64,000 bases of DNA from Anaerocolumna chitinilytica (GCF_014218355.1 NZ_AP023368.1:2794001-2858000), one strand, 5' to 3'. Counted from the first letter of the stretch, positions 8,814-18,958 are shown. Translations and numbers: made by a program. Notes: generated by a model from the letters alone, not told the origin.

Positions 8814-8863
8814 GTTTGTGTATGCGCTGCCCACACAAACCTAGAAAAATAAAAGGCAGCGCA
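8814..8863 (+). promoter_or_regulatory. Two mutually exclusive hairpins before the C39-like peptidase gene
   Basis: Hairpin A pairs 8814-8821 with 8833-8840 (8 bp). Hairpin B pairs 8823-8831 with 8855-8863 (9 bp, GC-rich). B's left arm is the loop of A, so only one can form at a time. B ends about 7 bases before the GAGGTG ribosome site. There is no T tract, so control of translation or RNA stability is more likely than termination. Confidence 0.4.
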
Positions 8864-8879
8864 GAAATGAGGTGTAATC

Positions 8880-9509
8880 ATGATTGTTTCTGTGAAGAAT
8901 CCGGAATTACTGACTATAACAAATACTATTGATAATACAACATACTTTGGCGGAGATCAGGAATGGTATACAAAGACCTGGAATAAACAAGCAGGCTGCG
9001 GGCCTACAAGTGCTGCCAACATAGCTGCTTATCTTGCAGCATCAGAAAGAGGATTAAAGAGTCTTTACCCATATGCAACAATGGATAAGTCAGATTTTGC
9101 AAAACATATGGAAGAACTATTTTTGTATGTCACACCGGGTGCTATGGGTGTTAACCATGTGGATAAATTCACTGTTGGATTTGACAAGTTCTTAAAAGAG
9201 CGAAATGTGAAGCTTACTGCGAAGGTTCTGGTAACCGATAAAGTACCAAAAACAGAAAGGAAGTTCCAAGAGCTGGCGCAGTTTGTAAAAGAAGGACTCA
9301 CCTCCGATTGTCCCATTGCTTTTTTAAACCTCTCCAAAGGTGAAGAAAAACGTATTCAGGGTTGGCACTGGATAACCATTACCTCGGCAGAGATTACAGA
9401 GGATAAGGTAATTGCAGTTGCTTCTGATGAGGGAAAAGTGATTGAATTCGATTTAAGTCTTTGGTTTCTTACAACCCGCAGACATGGTGGTTTAATATAT
9501 TACAGCTGA
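8880..9509 (+). CDS. C39-like cysteine peptidase domain protein
   Basis: A 209-residue protein with no signal peptide or membrane segment. Cys40 in QAGCGPTSAANIAAYLA is the nucleophile motif of papain-like C39-family peptidases. His163 in GWHWITI and Asp183 in ASDEGK fit the rest of the triad. It lies 77 bases after aguB behind a structured spacer and may be transcribed with the agmatine genes. Its substrate is unknown, and it could be an amidase or transglutaminase-like enzyme rather than a protease. Confidence 0.65.
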   Translation: MIVSVKNPELLTITNTIDNTTYFGGDQEWYTKTWNKQAGCGPTSAANIAAYLAASERGLKSLYPYATMDKSDFAKHMEELFLYVTPGAMGVNHVDKFTVGFDKFLKERNVKLTAKVLVTDKVPKTERKFQELAQFVKEGLTSDCPIAFLNLSKGEEKRIQGWHWITITSAEITEDKVIAVASDEGKVIEFDLSLWFLTTRRHGGLIYYS

Positions 9510-9691
9510 TATCAAAAGAATATATAAGAGTTGTTGTTTGACTTATAGGAGGATAATTTTACCGATTTGAGATAATGAATTTTTCTCAAACAGGTGATTG
9601 AGAAAGATAGATGATGATAAATTTATTAGGCGAATGAAATTATTATTTTTCACAGCTGCGTATAAGGTTAAGAACAAATACAAAAAATTAT

Positions 9692-9735
9692 GAGAGCTGC
9701 AAATCTGGAAATGATAGCAGCTCTCTTAATTTTTT
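9692..9735 (+). terminator. Intrinsic terminator
   Basis: Nine-base arms GAGAGCTGC (9692-9700) and GCAGCTCTC (9717-9725), followed by TTAATTTTTT. It lies 180 bases after the C39-like gene. The rest of the 400-base gap holds this hairpin, the gpx promoter and no other gene I can see. Confidence 0.8.
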
Positions 9736-9744
9736 ATAAAACAG

Positions 9745-9797
9745 TTGACAAAATAATTTAAATAAGATATAAATACATTGTAAACAATTTAATTTAG
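9745..9797 (+). promoter_or_regulatory. Promoter of the first gpx gene with a partial OhrR-like site
   Basis: TTGACA at 9745-9750, a 17-base spacer and TATAAA at 9768-9773. Over the expected start, 9783-9797 reads AACAATTTAATTTAG, which keeps 10 of the 14 fixed bases of the OhrR operator TACAATTnAATTGTA; one half is intact. Confidence 0.6.
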
Positions 9798-9912
9798 GTA
9801 AATATTTAATTGGTATGATAGGATAGGATACTTTAAGGTTTTATTATTTGATACCTATTTCTTTAGAACAGTTATTGAGCTTGTCCGGCTTTTAAGCACG
9901 AAAGGAGTTATT

Positions 9913-10395
9913 ATGGGATTTTACGATTATTCAGCAGAAAAAATGGATGGTAAGGAACATTCAATGGAGGAATACAAAGGTAAGGTTGTTATAGTAGTAA
10001 ATACCGCAAGTAAATGTGGGTTTACCCCACAATTCAAGGATCTGGAAGAATTGTATTTAAAATACAAGGACGAAGGCCTTGAAATAGTTGGATTTCCTTG
10101 TAATCAGTTTGCCTCACAGGACCCTGGTAGTAATGAAGAAATCCAATCCTTTTGTCAGTTGAACTATGGGGTATCCTTTGATATGTACGGTAAGATTGAT
10201 GTAAATGGCAATAATGCGCATCCGATATATAAATACCTGAAGAATGAAGCAAAAGGAGCTCTGGGCAATACAATCAAATGGAATTTTACAAAATTTTTAA
10301 TTGACAGAGACGGAAAGGTAGTTGAAAGATATGCGCCTACTGTAAATCCGGCTAAAATGGAAGAAAAGATTAAGGAATTATTAGGTAATAAATAA
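9913..10395 (+). CDS. Glutathione peroxidase-like thiol peroxidase
   Basis: A 160-residue Cys-type GPx. Peroxidatic Cys35 is in [11 protein letters not shown], with Gln65 (FPCNQF) and Trp123/Asn124 (KWNFTKF) completing the catalytic tetrad. Cys81 (FCQLNYG) is placed to act as resolving cysteine, which fits the thioredoxin-using bacterial enzymes (BsaA/BtuE type). It reduces hydrogen and organic peroxides in the cytosol. A second copy lies at 21640. It has a strong promoter of its own and is followed at once by a mobile element. Confidence 0.9.
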   Translation: MGFYDYSAEKMDGKEHSMEEYKGKVVIVVNTASKCGFTPQFKDLEELYLKYKDEGLEIVGFPCNQFASQDPGSNEEIQSFCQLNYGVSFDMYGKIDVNGNNAHPIYKYLKNEAKGALGNTIKWNFTKFLIDRDGKVVERYAPTVNPAKMEEKIKELLGNK

Positions 10396-10408
10396 AAGTA
10401 CAGAACAA

Positions 10409-10598
10409 GGGGCTGCTGCAAAATAGCTGATTTACTCTTTTGAAAGGACTGGATGTATAATAATACATTTGGCTGCTTTTCCCTCGCTCGTTCATTACGC
10501 TCCGCTTCACAAGAAGAGCTCGGCCAGTCGACGCGAAATGTATTATTATACACCCAGTCCTGTTTTAGAGTTTATTATGGCTATTTTGCAACAGCCCC
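10409..10598. mobile_element. MITE-like element, copy 1 (190 bp, complete)
   Basis: The ends are inverted repeats of about 19 bases: GGGGCTGCTGCAAAATAGC at 10409-10427 and its near complement at 10580-10598. Inside, a further inverted repeat (aggactggRtgtataataatacattt type) makes most of the element near-palindromic around a GC-richer core. No coding frame. It resembles a non-autonomous element or the shrunken remains of an IS with GGGGCTGTTGCAAAA ends. No clear target duplication is visible. It may also act as terminator for gpx (rightward) and ftsH (leftward). Confidence 0.8.
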
Positions 10599-10673
10599 TC
10601 GTCTAATAAGCATAGTTTAATCTTATAAAATTTAAAAAGTAAATGTGTAAGAGGTACTGAACTTTTATCAGTT

Positions 10674-12392
10674 TTATGCACAGATTCTGTCAATATCTTC
10701 TCCGCTTAAGGATTCCTTTAATAAAAGCTCTTGCGTAATTTTCTCTAGTAAATCAAGATTATTCTTAAGAAGTCCTATTGATTCTCCGTATAATTCTTTC
10801 ATCTGCAGACGGCATTTGTTAAGGAGTTCCTTATCTGTGGTGTCCTCCAGAGCTGCCTGACTGAACATGCCCATCTCATCATCCATACCATATCGGCTCA
10901 TATAATTATAGAGAAGAGTTGATGCTTTTTCTATATCATTGCTAGCACCAGTCGTTATTTCGTCTTTGCCGAAAATTATTTCTTCGGCAGCCCTTCCGCC
11001 TAACAATACTTTAATTTCCGCAAGTATTCCCTGTTTCGTTTTAAAAAGAGTATCTTTTGGTATTGAGAGATTAAACCCGCCGGCTCCTCGGACACTTGGA
11101 ATTATAGTTACCTTGGATATATACTGCTCAGGAGTCAGTAACTTTGTAACCAAAGCATGACCTGATTCATGGTAAGCTGTGATTTGCTTGTCCCGTTCAG
11201 AGATATAGCTTCTATCCATAACAGGAGCTCCGGCAACAACAGTATAAAATGCTCGGTCGATATGATCATTTGAGATAACAGTCTGTTTCTCATTGGCAGC
11301 ATTAATAGCAGCTTCATTTAACAAGTTCTCTAACATTGCGCCGCTAAAATATACGGTGGACTTTGCTAGATTATCCAAATTCACATCATCGGACAGAGGC
11401 TTTTTACCGGCATAGAGGCTAAGAATCTTTTTACGGGCATTGATATCAGGAAGTGCAATTTCGATTTGTCTGTCAAAACGGCCCGGTCTTAATAAAGCGT
11501 CATCTAAAGTATCCAATCGGTTAGTTGCCCCAATAACGACAATCCCATTATTATCATTAAAACCTGACATCTCGGTAAGCAGAGCATTAAGAGTTTGATC
11601 GCGTTCATCGTTGCTGGCGTTGGCGCTTCTGGCACGCTTTTTACCGATGGCGTCAATTTCATCTATAAAAATAACAGCTTTTTCACTTTGCTTTGCCTTA
11701 CGGAAAAGGGAACGAACACGGCTTGCACCAACCCCCACATACATTTGCACAAAGTCTGAGCCGCTCATGGCATAAAAAGGTACTCCGGCTTCCCCGGCAA
11801 TGGCTTTGGCCATAAGTGTTTTTCCGGTTCCTGGAGGCCCGTACAAAAGGACGCCTTTAGGCATCCTGGCTCCGACACTGTTATACTTTTCCGGGTCTTT
11901 GATAAATGAAATAATGTCTTCTACCATCAGTTTAGCTTCTGTATTACCGGCTATTTGATTAAAAGTTATGGTCGGTGTAGATGGTGATTTCTTCGATGCA
12001 TCCGAAATCAGAGGTTTGTCATTGTTGCCTTTTCTGATGAACATGAATATGCCGCTGCCCGCAGCAATCAGAAAAAGAACCTGAAGTATTCTGATATAAA
12101 TACTATTTTGAGTGTAATTTATTTTAATATTATGAAGCAATAAATATTCTGTAAAATTTTCCGTTTTAGGATTGGGTACATTAACTTTTTTCACGCCATC
12201 CTTCACAATAGTAGCATGAAAAGAAGAAGCGTCAGGTGTGATTGACACGGATTTTACCTGGCCGCTTTCAGCTGCCTGAAGGAATGAGGGGTAGCTTATG
12301 TCCGTACTGCGGTAATTCAAATTTTCATACCCAAGAGCACCCAAACAGAACAGTATAAGTGCACACAGGATGAACCAATATAGTTTCTTCAT
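10674..12392 (-). CDS. ftsH: ATP-dependent zinc metalloprotease FtsH
   Basis: A 572-residue membrane protease. Segments at about 5-22 and 101-119 flank a small external domain. The AAA module has Walker A GPPGTGKT (185-192), Walker [11 protein letters not shown] (241-250) and the second region of homology [18 protein letters not shown]. The protease active site is HESGH at 408-412, with a third zinc ligand likely in [10 protein letters not shown]. It degrades damaged or unassembled membrane and soluble proteins. It is somewhat shorter than the usual 600-650 residues and may be a second FtsH of the genome. The start follows GGGAGGA. Confidence 0.95.
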   Translation of the reverse strand: MKKLYWFILCALILFCLGALGYENLNYRSTDISYPSFLQAAESGQVKSVSITPDASSFHATIVKDGVKKVNVPNPKTENFTEYLLLHNIKINYTQNSIYIRILQVLFLIAAGSGIFMFIRKGNNDKPLISDASKKSPSTPTITFNQIAGNTEAKLMVEDIISFIKDPEKYNSVGARMPKGVLLYGPPGTGKTLMAKAIAGEAGVPFYAMSGSDFVQMYVGVGASRVRSLFRKAKQSEKAVIFIDEIDAIGKKRARSANASNDERDQTLNALLTEMSGFNDNNGIVVIGATNRLDTLDDALLRPGRFDRQIEIALPDINARKKILSLYAGKKPLSDDVNLDNLAKSTVYFSGAMLENLLNEAAINAANEKQTVISNDHIDRAFYTVVAGAPVMDRSYISERDKQITAYHESGHALVTKLLTPEQYISKVTIIPSVRGAGGFNLSIPKDTLFKTKQGILAEIKVLLGGRAAEEIIFGKDEITTGASNDIEKASTLLYNYMSRYGMDDEMGMFSQAALEDTTDKELLNKCRLQMKELYGESIGLLKNNLDLLEKITQELLLKESLSGEDIDRICA

Positions 12393-12671
12393 GTAATATC
12401 CTCCCGGTCATAGTGCGAAAATTAAAAAGACAATTTTCAATCACATATTTGTGCCTGCATAATCCTTGGTCCGAGTAAACGGCACGTAGGAAACGGCATG
12501 GCGGTTAGTTTGAAAAGCCCGAATATCATTTTATGTGGTTTACATAATCCAATAGGGACATTATAGAGCATTATATCCCATAAATCTACAATATATTACT
12601 GGAAATTATGAAGCCACATGGCAGGAGGATTGCGTAGATAGCCTTAAAAATAATAGGCAAAACTGAGCTTT

Positions 12672-13682
12672 CTATGGTAGGTAGGGGTAAGCATTTCCAT
12701 TTGAGTCAATGAGACCAATTTCAACAAGAAGTGTCTTAGTTACTGAGTCATCAAATCTTACATTTTGTTTATTTAAAATCTGATAAGTGGTTTCTGCACC
12801 CAGGCTTCCCATTTCATAAGGATTCTGTGCTATGGTGCCTTGCATTAAACCTTGCTTTATAGCAGTTATTGCAGCAGAATCTCCATCAAAGCCAATCAGC
12901 ATGATTTTTCCGGTTTTACCTGCTTCTTCTAATGCTTTTGCAGCGCCCAGTGCCATACGGTCATTCTCACTGAAAACCACAGCCAGGTCATCCCCATAAG
13001 AGGCTAGTATGTTTTTCATGGCTTCATACCCCAGGTCTGTTCTGCCATCAGCGCGAAGTTCTTCTACAATATTGTAGCCACTTTCTGTCATAACTCTCTT
13101 AAAAGCATCACCTCTCTGGTTTGAAATTTCATTATTTTCTTGTGATCTAAGTATAGCGGTATTTTTACTTGTTATATTATTATTTTCAATCAGACGTAAA
13201 GCATATTCTGCGGCAAGAACCCCTCCGCCGAAGGAATCGGAAACAATAAAGGCATCATATAAGGAGCCACCTGTCCCTACATCCACTATTATTAGAGGAA
13301 TACCTGCATTCTGGGCCATTGAAGAGATAAGTGGCATTGCATCCGGATTAAAAGGTGATATCACAAGTGCATCAATTCCTTGGGCTATCAGATTTGAGGC
13401 ACCGTTAATCATCTCAGAGGTGCTGCTGTTTTGATTATGTGTGATAACGTTCATTTCAAGTTCTTTTGCTTTATCCAGTAATCCCTGCTGCATTTTATTA
13501 AAAAACTCATAATCGCTGTTATACACTGACCAGCCGATGGTATATGGTTTTGCCTGTACATTACTGCCTGCGGCAGGAGAGATAATGTGATGGTCATTGG
13601 AATGATGATCATATATTAACAGAAATAATAGAGTTACTGTAATTAAGAGAAGACCATTTAATATTTTTTTAGTCGGATTCAT
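12672..13682 (-). CDS. Sugar-type ABC substrate-binding protein, orphan
   Basis: A 336-residue periplasmic-binding-protein type 1 protein of the RbsB group, with YTIGWSVYNSDYEFFNKMQQGL at the start of the domain, ISPFNPDAMPLI, LRSQENNEISNQRGDAF, ENDRMALGAAKALEEAG and GFDGDSAAITAIKQG. The N-terminus has a hydrophobic segment (about 8-25) but no lipobox cysteine, so it is anchored or secreted. No permease or ATPase lies next to it, so it may serve a distant transporter or act as a sensor partner. Confidence 0.85.
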   Translation of the reverse strand: MNPTKKILNGLLLITVTLLFLLIYDHHSNDHHIISPAAGSNVQAKPYTIGWSVYNSDYEFFNKMQQGLLDKAKELEMNVITHNQNSSTSEMINGASNLIAQGIDALVISPFNPDAMPLISSMAQNAGIPLIIVDVGTGGSLYDAFIVSDSFGGGVLAAEYALRLIENNNITSKNTAILRSQENNEISNQRGDAFKRVMTESGYNIVEELRADGRTDLGYEAMKNILASYGDDLAVVFSENDRMALGAAKALEEAGKTGKIMLIGFDGDSAAITAIKQGLMQGTIAQNPYEMGSLGAETTYQILNKQNVRFDDSVTKTLLVEIGLIDSNGNAYPYLP

Positions 13683-13803
13683 TCCATCAAGTCCTTTGTT
13701 CGTATATTAAAATATATATGCAAACGCTGGCTAACATACGCTAAATAAGAATAATATAAAACTGTCCTTTGATATCTTGTGACGAAAAAATGCAATGGAA
13801 GGA

Positions 13804-13832
13804 TTGACAAGCTTAAATTTGTGATGTAAGAT
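13804..13832 (+). promoter_or_regulatory. Promoter of the lysine transporter operon
   Basis: TTGACA at 13804-13809, a 17-base spacer and TAAGAT at 13827-13832. Transcription would begin just upstream of the riboswitch aptamer. Confidence 0.75.
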
Positions 13833-13849
13833 TAAGAACATAATTTGAA

Positions 13850-14101
13850 TATAACCTCACTATGGCAGTGGGGTAGAGGCGCGATATTTAACAGTCTGAT
13901 TGGAGCGGAGGAGCTTTGAAAATCATGAGAAGGAAATATCGCCGAAGTGGTAGTGTATCCTCAATACATACTGCTGGGTCTGTAGTGAAGAACTGCAGGA
14001 CTGTCTTATCAGACAACCCGGTCTGATAAGTTGTGCTATCTCAACTGGGATTGTGAGGACTTTATTTAGAAAGTCCTTGTTAAAATGTAAGGACTTTTTT
14101 T
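13850..14101 (+). promoter_or_regulatory. Lysine riboswitch (L box) with terminator/antiterminator
   Basis: The leader carries the conserved L-box blocks in order: GTAGAGGCGCG, then ATCGCCGAAG, TGCTGGGTC, GGACTGTC and CTATC closing P1, as in the B. subtilis lysC leader. After the aptamer, an antiterminator can pair 14056-14063 with 14070-14077. The competing terminator pairs 14071-14078 with 14089-14096 and is followed by a T run. With lysine bound the terminator should form, so the transporter is made when lysine is scarce. Confidence 0.93.
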
Positions 14102-14163
14102 ATTGCAATCTATAAAGCAAAAACAAATATCCCGCTTAAGGGAATAATAAAGGAGAGATAATT

Positions 14164-15006
14164 ATGAAAAAAAGAATGCTGGCAATAATAGCTATGACCT
14201 TATCCGTTGCCGCACTGCTTACGGCCTGCGGAACCAAGGATACCAACAGTACCGGTAGTGCTGCAGATGATAGTAATGTATTCCGTGTAGGTATGGAATG
14301 CGGATATGCCCCTTTTAACTGGACACAGATTGATAATTCGAATGGAGCTGTTCCTATAGATGGTGCATCAGAATTCGCAGGCGGATATGATATCGAAATC
14401 GCTAAGAAGATAGCTGATGGTCTGGGAAAGAAGCTCGTCGTAGTTAAAACAGAGTGGGACGGCCTTTTACCCGCATTAACTTCAGGAAAAATCGATGCTA
14501 TTATTGCAGGTATGTCTCCTACGGCAGAAAGAAAAAAGGTAATTGATTTTACGGATAACTATTACAGATCAAATCTGGTAATGGTAGTAAAAAAAGGCGG
14601 AGCTTACGAGAATGCAACCTCTATTCAGGATTTTAAAGGAGCTAAAATTACAGCTCAGTTAAATACTTTTCACTATACTGTAATTGACCAGATTGATGGT
14701 GTTAAAAAAGAAGCTGCAATGGATAACTTCCCGGCGATGAGAGTTGCTTTGGAGTCCGGTATTATTGACGGCTATGTATCAGAGCGTCCTGAAGGAGTAA
14801 GTGCTTCTTCCGCAAATGATAAATTTGCAATGGTAGAATTCAAAGATGGTTTTAAAACTTCCGATGATGATACAGCTATAGCAGTCGGTGTGAAAAAGAA
14901 CAGTGATTTAACTGCTAAGATAAACGAAATTCTGAAAGGAATTTCAGAAGATGACCGTACTAACATTATGGATACCGCTATAAAGAATCAGCCGGCAACC
15001 AAATAA
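14164..15006 (+). CDS. Amino-acid ABC transporter binding lipoprotein, probably lysine
   Basis: A 280-residue SBP family 3 protein. The signal ends in lipobox LLTAC with Cys22, giving a membrane-anchored lipoprotein. Typical blocks are FRVGMECGYAPFNW, YDIEIAKKIADGLGKK, WDGLLPALTSGKIDAIIAGMSPT and RKKVIDFTDNYY. It is the first gene behind a lysine riboswitch and is followed by permease and ATPase genes, so lysine is the best guess for its ligand. The fold alone would only say polar amino acid. Confidence 0.9.
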   Translation: MKKRMLAIIAMTLSVAALLTACGTKDTNSTGSAADDSNVFRVGMECGYAPFNWTQIDNSNGAVPIDGASEFAGGYDIEIAKKIADGLGKKLVVVKTEWDGLLPALTSGKIDAIIAGMSPTAERKKVIDFTDNYYRSNLVMVVKKGGAYENATSIQDFKGAKITAQLNTFHYTVIDQIDGVKKEAAMDNFPAMRVALESGIIDGYVSERPEGVSASSANDKFAMVEFKDGFKTSDDDTAIAVGVKKNSDLTAKINEILKGISEDDRTNIMDTAIKNQPATK

Positions 15007-15089
15007 GATTGCCGAAACGTATATTTATTAGAGGAGAAAACCGGGTGTGAAGTCTGCAGCCGGTTTTTCCCCTGACTTGGAGGAGAAGG

Positions 15090-15860
15090 ATGAGTTTTAC
15101 CGAAATAATTCAAACATTAAAAGACTACTGGCCTATGTTTTTAAGAGGTTCCTGGTCTACATTATATATATCTATAATCGGAACTGTTATAGGGTCAATA
15201 ATCGGCTTGCTAATTGGTGTTATACGTACCATACCGGTGCCGGAAAGAGGAATTAAAAAAATCCTATTAGGTATCGTCAACGCTATTCTTTCCGCTTATA
15301 TAGCAATATTCAGAGGTACACCAATGATTGTACAGGCTGTACTTATTTTCTATGGTTCAGCCGAAGCTTTGAAAATTGATATGAATAGAACCTTTGCAGC
15401 TATTTTCATTGTATCTATAAATACAGGTGCTTACATGTCCGAGATCGTTCGAGGTGGTATTATATCTGTTGATAGAGGACAGTTTGAAGCAGCACAGGCT
15501 ATTGGTATGAACCATATAAAAACAATGATATATATTGTACTGCCCCAGGTTATCCGAAATATCTTACCGGCTACTGGTAATGAATTTGTAATCAATATTA
15601 AGGATACTTCTGTGTTAAGTGTAATTTCTGTGTCAGAATTATTCTTCCAGTCTAAATCTATAGCAGGAGCTACGTTCCATTATTATGATACTTTCTTTAT
15701 TACCTGTATTATTTACTTTATAATGACCTTTACTATTACTAAGATTCTTAGATACGCTGAAAAGAAACTGGACGGCCCGGATAATTATATACTTCTTGGC
15801 AACCAAATGCAGGTAGAAAAGCCGGAAGATGGTGTTAGAAGAGCGAAGGCCGCGAAATAA
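15090..15860 (+). CDS. Amino-acid ABC transporter permease
   Basis: A 256-residue membrane protein of the HisM/GlnP type with the usual start ([18 protein letters not shown]), several membrane segments and the EAA loop [28 protein letters not shown] that docks the ATPase. The start follows GGAGGAGAAGG. It ends with TAA overlapping the first possible ATG of the ATPase gene. Second gene of the lysine-riboswitch operon. Confidence 0.93.
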   Translation: MSFTEIIQTLKDYWPMFLRGSWSTLYISIIGTVIGSIIGLLIGVIRTIPVPERGIKKILLGIVNAILSAYIAIFRGTPMIVQAVLIFYGSAEALKIDMNRTFAAIFIVSINTGAYMSEIVRGGIISVDRGQFEAAQAIGMNHIKTMIYIVLPQVIRNILPATGNEFVINIKDTSVLSVISVSELFFQSKSIAGATFHYYDTFFITCIIYFIMTFTITKILRYAEKKLDGPDNYILLGNQMQVEKPEDGVRRAKAAK

Positions 15861-15877
15861 TGGCAGAGAGGAAAGTA

Positions 15878-16624
15878 ATGAAAATGAAGGACAATATAAT
15901 TGAAGTAAAACACCTTAGCAAATCCTTTGGTGATCATGATGTATTAAAAGATATTGATTTTAATGTTAGCAAAGGAGAAGTAATCTGCATTATCGGTTCC
16001 TCCGGTTCCGGTAAATCAACACTGCTCCGCTGTATTAACCTTTTAGAGAAACCCTCCGGCGGGGAGATATCTTACAATGGTGAGAATATCCTGGATGATA
16101 AGCATGATCTCTATAAATATCGTACAAAGTTAGGTATGGTGTTCCAGCAATTTAATCTATTTAACAATTACAATGTTTTGGACAATTGTATAATTGGACA
16201 GCTAAAAGTCTTAAAAAGAAATAAAGAAGAGGCGAAAGAAGTTGCTTTAAAATATCTAAAAACTGTTGGAATGGACCAGTATATCAATGCGAAGCCAAGA
16301 CAATTATCCGGTGGTCAAAAGCAAAGAGTAGCAATTGCCAGAGCTTTATCCATGGAGCCGGATGTTATGCTTTTTGATGAACCGACCTCAGCTCTTGATC
16401 CTGAAATGGTCGGCGAGGTACTAAAAGTCATGAAAGAACTTGCCGGAATGGGATTGACCATGCTGATCGTAACTCATGAAATGGGCTTTGCAAAAGATGT
16501 TGCAGACAGAGTAGTGTTTATGGATCAAGGAGTCATAGCAGAGGAAGGAAAGCCTGAAGACATCTTTAATAACCCAACCCAGGAAAGAACCAGAGAGTTC
16601 TTAAGCAGGGTACTGGAAGAATAA
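15878..16624 (+). CDS. Amino-acid ABC transporter ATP-binding protein
   Basis: A 248-residue ATPase with Walker [10 protein letters not shown] at 40-48, signature LSGGQ at 143-147, Walker B MLFDEP at 164-169 with Glu168, and the H-loop His in VTHEMGF. An in-frame ATG at 15860 overlaps the permease stop, but AGAGAGGA sits between it and the ATG at 15878, so the latter is preferred. It powers uptake by the upstream binding protein and permease. The stop touches the stop of the next, convergent gene with no bases between and no terminator. Confidence 0.93.
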   Translation: MKMKDNIIEVKHLSKSFGDHDVLKDIDFNVSKGEVICIIGSSGSGKSTLLRCINLLEKPSGGEISYNGENILDDKHDLYKYRTKLGMVFQQFNLFNNYNVLDNCIIGQLKVLKRNKEEAKEVALKYLKTVGMDQYINAKPRQLSGGQKQRVAIARALSMEPDVMLFDEPTSALDPEMVGEVLKVMKELAGMGLTMLIVTHEMGFAKDVADRVVFMDQGVIAEEGKPEDIFNNPTQERTREFLSRVLEE

Positions 16625-17593
16625 CTAAAAATATAAAATATTGGACATAATACCGCCCGGGAAAACACCATTATTGGACTGATGGAAGATTGCAGTTGCA
16701 TTAATGAACCATTTTCCCGGGTTATTTGCTGTAAAGGCAATATCGGTTCTGACACCAGAATTGAACTCAACAGTGTCATTTTCAAAGTTCAAATATTGGT
16801 TATTCCTTGAAAAACCATTAATGGACAGAACTCGAAACTGATGACCCTCCAAATGTATCCAGCTGCCTTCCCCAGCTTTAGAAAGAAAACGCATCCTTAC
16901 ATTGTCGCCGTCACAGAGGTAGATAGGGGAGGTATACGGATAGCATCTCCCATTTAAGGTAAAAAAGTTAGGATTTCTATGATATTTATCAGGCTTATAA
17001 TGGCCGGGAATGATTTCTCCAAGCGTCAGGTCCGGTATTTCCCATTGCTGCATTAAGAAGACAAAATCTTTATCAGGTATATCATTAATATCCACATCTG
17101 ATGGATCCGGTAGTATTAAAAGAGTACCGATCAGTCCCATAGAAACTTGAAAATCCAGTACGGATTGGTAAAGATAAGTACCAGGTTTGTCACATAAAAG
17201 TTTATAGGTAAAGGAATCGTCCGGGTCAATAATCGGTCCATTAAACTTAAAATCCGAAAGATGTTTAATAGCACCAGGCTTGGCATAACCTTGTATCTGG
17301 AGTCCGGTAGGTACAGAAAGCTTATTATGCAATGTTAAAAAAAGCCATTCGCCCTTTCTCATAATAATAACCGGACCTGGTGTCTTTTTATTATATCCAA
17401 AAGTATCCAGAGTGATTTCGGGCAGAATTTGATGCTCAATTTCTTCTGCCCATAAATCGAAATGACGAACTTTATAGGAATATTCGTGATGAGCAATTTC
17501 CATATCAGGCGCCATAATATGAAATTCCCATTTGTTTAACAGATTTTCTGCAGATAATAAATTCACCTTATTATTATTCATACTTACAACCAT
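16625..17593 (-). CDS. Cupredoxin/multicopper-oxidase-like protein lacking most copper ligands
   Basis: A 322-residue protein with two cupredoxin-type regions. Family landmarks are present: TPGPVIIMRKGEWLFLTLHN, GTYLYQ...GLIGTLLI and WIHLEGHQFRVLSING. The ligand motifs are not: the first HxH is replaced by the LQIQGYA region, HSH by YQS, and no C-terminal HCH is seen; only HLEGH resembles a copper box. No signal peptide is visible. It lies 78 bases after sleL on the same strand, so a spore-coat role (compare CotA) is possible. ATGs at 17593 and 17581 are both possible starts. Confidence 0.6.
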   Translation of the reverse strand: MVVSMNNNKVNLLSAENLLNKWEFHIMAPDMEIAHHEYSYKVRHFDLWAEEIEHQILPEITLDTFGYNKKTPGPVIIMRKGEWLFLTLHNKLSVPTGLQIQGYAKPGAIKHLSDFKFNGPIIDPDDSFTYKLLCDKPGTYLYQSVLDFQVSMGLIGTLLILPDPSDVDINDIPDKDFVFLMQQWEIPDLTLGEIIPGHYKPDKYHRNPNFFTLNGRCYPYTSPIYLCDGDNVRMRFLSKAGEGSWIHLEGHQFRVLSINGFSRNNQYLNFENDTVEFNSGVRTDIAFTANNPGKWFINATAIFHQSNNGVFPGGIMSNILYF

Positions 17594-17671
17594 GCCTTCC
17601 CAAGGTACCTAATCTTTGCGACGATAATTTCGCAGGCATAACAATAATTCTCTTTCGCACTTGACGCGTTC

Positions 17672-18958
17672 TTAAAGCACTTTAGCAACATTAAACAAAT
17701 TGTTTACAACCAACCACATAGCCGGAAAGAAATTCATAATCTGCCAGATACCTGCACCGTTAAGATTAAACTCAGGTATTAGCCTGTATTTCGCATTCAT
17801 ACTTCTGGCATCATCAAACCATACTGCATGCTCAACACCATCCGATGCTGTATAATAGTAAAAAGGAGCCTGAGAGGCTTCGTCAAATTGTATGGTAACG
17901 CCATATCGTACTCCTCGATTAATCGCTTCAACATTGCTTATTGTTTCAGCCTTTGTAGTTCCTTTTACGTAGGGGAGAGGCCAGTCGTAAGCATAGTTTG
18001 GCATACCCATTAATATTTTATCAGGGTTAATAACCGAAACACCATAGGAGAGCACCCTTCTGACACTGTTAAGAGGAGCGGTGGCCATTGGTGCACTGAA
18101 TGTATATCCCCATTCATAAGTCATAAGTAATACTTTATCTGCAATTGCACCAATTCTGGGATAGTCATGAGCTTGATAGAGAAGGCCGGCTTGCTCACCG
18201 GAGGTTTTTGGAGCCAGAGCAACAGTCATAATATAACCATTCGGTTCCAGTTTCGCTTTAAGTGCAGTTAAAAAGCTTATAAAACCTTCCTTGTCTTCTG
18301 GTAATACAAATTCAAAATCAATATCTACACCACTGTAATTCTTGTTTTGTACATTGGCGAGGATATTGTCAATAAGTCGGCTTTGGCCTTCTGGGTTCGT
18401 AAACATCTGATGGGCAATTTCGTTACTAAAGGACCCGGTGTCATCCATTGGCGCAAGTACCATAAGCGGAGCCACATTGTAATCTCTGGCGAGTTGGATT
18501 AATTCAGTGTCGTCAATGGGAATTAAATCTCCTTGTGGAGTGAAACCGTAGGTAAATAGGGAAAGATAGGTTAGAAATGGAAGAGTCTTACGTAGTACTG
18601 TACGATCAATGTAAGGATAAGCGTAGGCATTAATGACAATATCACCAAAATTTTCATCACGTCGAAAACTGATTACAACAACACTTCCGGGAATCAGGGC
18701 TTCGGTATCAGCTATCCAAGGGTTATTTTGGAGAAGCCTGGTAGGAGTAGTATTATAAGCCTGGGCAATACCATATAAAGTATCACCTTCAACTACCGTA
18801 TGAAATACTTCGGGGATTTGTATTACAAGGCTCTGGCCCACTAAAAGGTTATTTGCATTTGTTAACTCATTGTCCACGATAATTCTGTTAGAAGTTACAC
18901 CATATTGATTGGCTATGGATGAAATGGTATCACCTGGTTTGACAACATAGATAGTCAT
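17672..18958 (-). CDS. sleL: LysM-GH18 spore cortex/peptidoglycan hydrolase, SleL-like
   Basis: A 428-residue protein. Two LysM peptidoglycan-binding domains (2-46 and 51-97) precede a family 18 glycoside hydrolase barrel (about 106-420). The catalytic DxDxE motif is Asp212, Asp214 and Glu216 (GVDIDFE). No signal peptide. This layout is that of SleL/YaaH, the N-acetylglucosaminidase that digests cortex fragments during germination. A decayed copy of part of its second LysM lies at 20811. Confidence 0.88.
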   Translation of the reverse strand: MTIYVVKPGDTISSIANQYGVTSNRIIVDNELTNANNLLVGQSLVIQIPEVFHTVVEGDTLYGIAQAYNTTPTRLLQNNPWIADTEALIPGSVVVISFRRDENFGDIVINAYAYPYIDRTVLRKTLPFLTYLSLFTYGFTPQGDLIPIDDTELIQLARDYNVAPLMVLAPMDDTGSFSNEIAHQMFTNPEGQSRLIDNILANVQNKNYSGVDIDFEFVLPEDKEGFISFLTALKAKLEPNGYIMTVALAPKTSGEQAGLLYQAHDYPRIGAIADKVLLMTYEWGYTFSAPMATAPLNSVRRVLSYGVSVINPDKILMGMPNYAYDWPLPYVKGTTKAETISNVEAINRGVRYGVTIQFDEASQAPFYYYTASDGVEHAVWFDDARSMNAKYRLIPEFNLNGAGIWQIMNFFPAMWLVVNNLFNVAKVL

